A stretch of 36,527 bases of DNA, from positions 1 to 36,527 of IMG/VR virus record IMGVR_UViG_3300042197_001650, one strand, 5' to 3'. Below, piece by piece: positions 34,994-36,527 of this stretch. Under the pieces are notes generated by a model. The model was given only the letters and a program-made list of their open reading frames with translations, searched no databases and was not told the DNA's origin. This stretch comes from a virus. Every line of letters starts with the position of its first letter. The first letter of the stretch is position 1. The position numbers and the translations under genes were made by a program.

Positions 34994-35001
34994 TATTTAT
35001 A
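34994..35001 (+). promoter_or_regulatory. TATTTATA promoter-like octamer
   Basis: Exact octamer, four to five bases before ATG at 35006 and just after the sheath terminator. This is a clear co-oriented example. Confidence 0.52.
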
Positions 35002-35005
35002 TAAT

Positions 35006-35845
35006 ATGAAAATTAATTTAGTAGAAGGGTTTGAAGAAGAAATGACACCTGATATGAAGTATTATGCTTTTGATTGGGATGACAACTTACTTTATATGCC
35101 AACAAAGATTATTCTTAAAGACGAAAAAGGAAATGAAGTTGGAATGGGGACTGAAGATTTTGCGGAATACCGCTCAAAAATCGGAAAAGAAAATTTTGAA
35201 TATAATGGAAAAACAATTGTAGGGTTTGCTGAAAATCCATTTAGGTATTTTTCAACACAAGGAGATAAAAAATTCATGATTGATTCTTTGTTAGCAAAAA
35301 CAGGACCAGCATGGAATGATTTTGTTGAGTGTATAAACGGAGGTTCTATTTTTTCAATTATAACCGCAAGAGGACATAGCCCTGAAACAATTGCTAAATC
35401 TATAAAAAAACTTATTGACGGTAACATAAATGGATTATCAAAACAACAATTAGTAAAGAATCTAAAAAAATATAATGAACTCGCAAATAGGTTTGTGGAA
35501 AAAAATGAAGACTCTTCGGATGAAGACCTTGTTGATTTTTATGTATTTAAGTTAAACAAATATTATCCAGTGACACACGGAAGCGGCTCGGCACAAAATC
35601 CCGAACAATCAAAAGTTGAGGCAATGAGAGAATTTCAGGAATACGTAAAAAGAATTAGTAGAATGATTAATGTTGAACCAATGTTTAAAGATGATGTTTC
35701 AAATAGATTTGTACCTAAAATAGGTTTTTCAGATGATGATTTAAAGAATTTAAAAACTATGAAATCAGAATTAGAAAAAGACCCAGAAAATATAGTTCAA
35801 ATTTATTCAACACACGGAGGAGTTAAAAAAAAGTATAGTGAATAA
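35006..35845 (+). CDS. HAD-like hydrolase family protein
   Basis: A 279-residue protein. YYAFDWDDNLLYMPT (about 19-33) is HAD motif I, with D23 and D25. IFSIITARGHSPE (about 115-127) is motif II with the Thr. A helical insertion follows (about 130-180). IGFSDDDLKNL (about 244-254) is motif IV with paired Asp. A phosphatase or nucleotidase role is likely; the substrate is unknown. It lies between sheath and tube with its own octamer and preceding terminator, so it is an independent unit within the tail genes. Confidence 0.75.
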   Translation: MKINLVEGFEEEMTPDMKYYAFDWDDNLLYMPTKIILKDEKGNEVGMGTEDFAEYRSKIGKENFEYNGKTIVGFAENPFRYFSTQGDKKFMIDSLLAKTGPAWNDFVECINGGSIFSIITARGHSPETIAKSIKKLIDGNINGLSKQQLVKNLKKYNELANRFVEKNEDSSDEDLVDFYVFKLNKYYPVTHGSGSAQNPEQSKVEAMREFQEYVKRISRMINVEPMFKDDVSNRFVPKIGFSDDDLKNLKTMKSELEKDPENIVQIYSTHGGVKKKYSE

Positions 35846-35853
35846 TATTTATA
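35846..35853 (+). promoter_or_regulatory. TATTTATA octamer, distal to tube
   Basis: Exact octamer just past the HAD-like stop; a second one lies at 35917. Either could serve the tube gene. Confidence 0.42.
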
Positions 35854-35916
35854 AGTAATATATGTAAGTTTCATAAAAAAAAATTCAAAGTAAATAGAAA
35901 AAAAAATAAACATACA

Positions 35917-35924
35917 TATTTATA
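35917..35924 (+). promoter_or_regulatory. TATTTATA octamer, proximal to tube
   Basis: Exact octamer 31 bases ahead of the tube ATG. The leader is A-rich. Confidence 0.5.
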
Positions 35925-35955
35925 ATAAAATAAAAGAAATTAAAAACAAAAAAAG

Positions 35956-36444
35956 ATGGCTGATTTATTAATGAAAATGCCGATACCTTATGAACCCAAA
36001 AGAGTTAATAGGTTCATTTTAACATTCCCTAGCGAATTAGGTATCAACGAATGGTATGTAGAATCAACTTCAAGACCAGCAATTACAATCGCTTCAACAC
36101 CAATTCCATTCTTGAATACAGAAAGGTATGTTGCAGGAAGATACACTTGGGGTGAAATTCCGGTTACATTCCGTGACCCAATTGGTCCTTCAGCAGCCCA
36201 AGCACTTATGGAATGGGTTCGTTTGCACGCTGAATCAGTTACTGGTCGTATGGGATATGCTGCGGGTTACAAGAAAGATGTTACACTGCAAATGTTAGAC
36301 CCAACAGGAGTTGTTGTTGAAAAATGGATTTTAATCGGATGTTTCTTAACAAAAGCCGACTTCCAAGCTCTTAACTATGGTCAAGATGGACTTGCTACAA
36401 TTCAAGCGTCACTTCGTCCTGACTATTGTGTACTTGTTTACTAA
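35956..36444 (+). CDS. 19: Tail tube protein, gp19-like
   Basis: A 162-residue protein, nearly the T4 gp19 length of 163. PKRVNRFILTFPSELGI opens the fold, YVAGRYTWGEIPVTFRDPIG is the conserved beta-hairpin block, ALMEWVRLHAESVTGRMGYA is the helix, and DVTLQMLDPTGVVVEKWILIGCFLTKADF then closes the barrel. It forms the inner tube through which DNA passes. A strong terminator follows. Confidence 0.95.
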   Translation: MADLLMKMPIPYEPKRVNRFILTFPSELGINEWYVESTSRPAITIASTPIPFLNTERYVAGRYTWGEIPVTFRDPIGPSAAQALMEWVRLHAESVTGRMGYAAGYKKDVTLQMLDPTGVVVEKWILIGCFLTKADFQALNYGQDGLATIQASLRPDYCVLVY

Positions 36445-36470
36445 AAAAAAACTTTACATATTCTATTTAC

Positions 36471-36500
36471 AAATCCACACTTGTTGTGGATTTTTTATTT
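36471..36500 (+). terminator. Rho-independent terminator after tube
   Basis: AAATCCACA pairs with TGTGGATTT across CTTGT, followed by a T-rich tail. Confidence 0.88.
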
Positions 36501-36511
36501 AAAACAAAAAT

Positions 36512-36527
36512 ATGAACGAATATATTG
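36512..36527 (+). CDS. Start of next gene, cut by window
   Basis: ATG at 36512 begins MNEYI and runs off the window. In T4 the portal gene follows the tube, but five residues cannot show this. Confidence 0.35.

Overview
The window looks like part of a large, AT-rich tailed-phage genome with a contractile, T4-type tail. Evidence: a tail sheath (gp18-like, unusually long), a tail tube (gp19-like), a neck protein (gp13-like), probable gp14- and gp15-like neck/tail-completion proteins, a family B DNA polymerase (gp43-like) and a SNF2-family helicase. Start codons rarely have a Shine-Dalgarno sequence; A/T-rich leaders are the rule, and the fibres carry BspA/DUF285-type and T/P-rich modules. This fits a Bacteroidota host, but the host is an inference. 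No tRNA, rRNA or CRISPR array was seen, and no gene-free stretch exceeds 300 bases.

Layout. 1-1115 (-): a glycosyltransferase cut by the window edge. 1102-1860 (-): a free-standing homing endonuclease. 1941-4520 (-): four small, mostly unknown genes, one WYL-like. 4565-9945 (+): a LamG-like structural protein and a 1153-residue fibre/adhesin. 10062-17435 (+): a tight glycan island with a PF11397-type GlcNAc transferase, a PLOD-like glycosyltransferase, a GT10 fucosyltransferase, another GT-A enzyme, two methyltransferases and a 795-residue methyltransferase-HtrL/YibB-GT fusion. 17432-18188 (-): an HNH endonuclease with a 51-residue ribbon-helix-helix (RHH) partner. 18259-20978 (+): two paralogous fibre-base genes, the second with T/P-rich linkers and a LamG tip. 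21090-23885 (+): DNA polymerase. 23877-26099 (-): a small structural candidate, gp13 and a Mn-type superoxide dismutase. 26113-26943 (-): a second RHH-HNH cassette, frameshifted. 26982-29873 (-): SNF2 helicase interrupted in its Walker A motif by a class 3 intein. 29911-36444 (+): gp14-like, gp15-like, sheath, HAD-like protein and tube.

How the parts may work together. The long T/P/N-rich, mucin-like linkers in two fibre genes flank a compact set of glycosyl- and methyltransferases. The most interesting hypothesis is therefore that the phage glycosylates its own fibres, or else host surface glycans. The octamer TATTTATA or a close variant lies on the coding strand ahead of nearly every structural/late gene and each homing-endonuclease locus, but not ahead of the DNA polymerase or SNF2 helicase; it is a candidate phage-specific late promoter. 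The two RHH-HNH cassettes share a 15-bp palindrome at the same distance from the start codon, a likely RHH operator. The polymerase leader contains an inverted repeat that would bury the start codon, which suggests translational autocontrol like that of T4 gp43.
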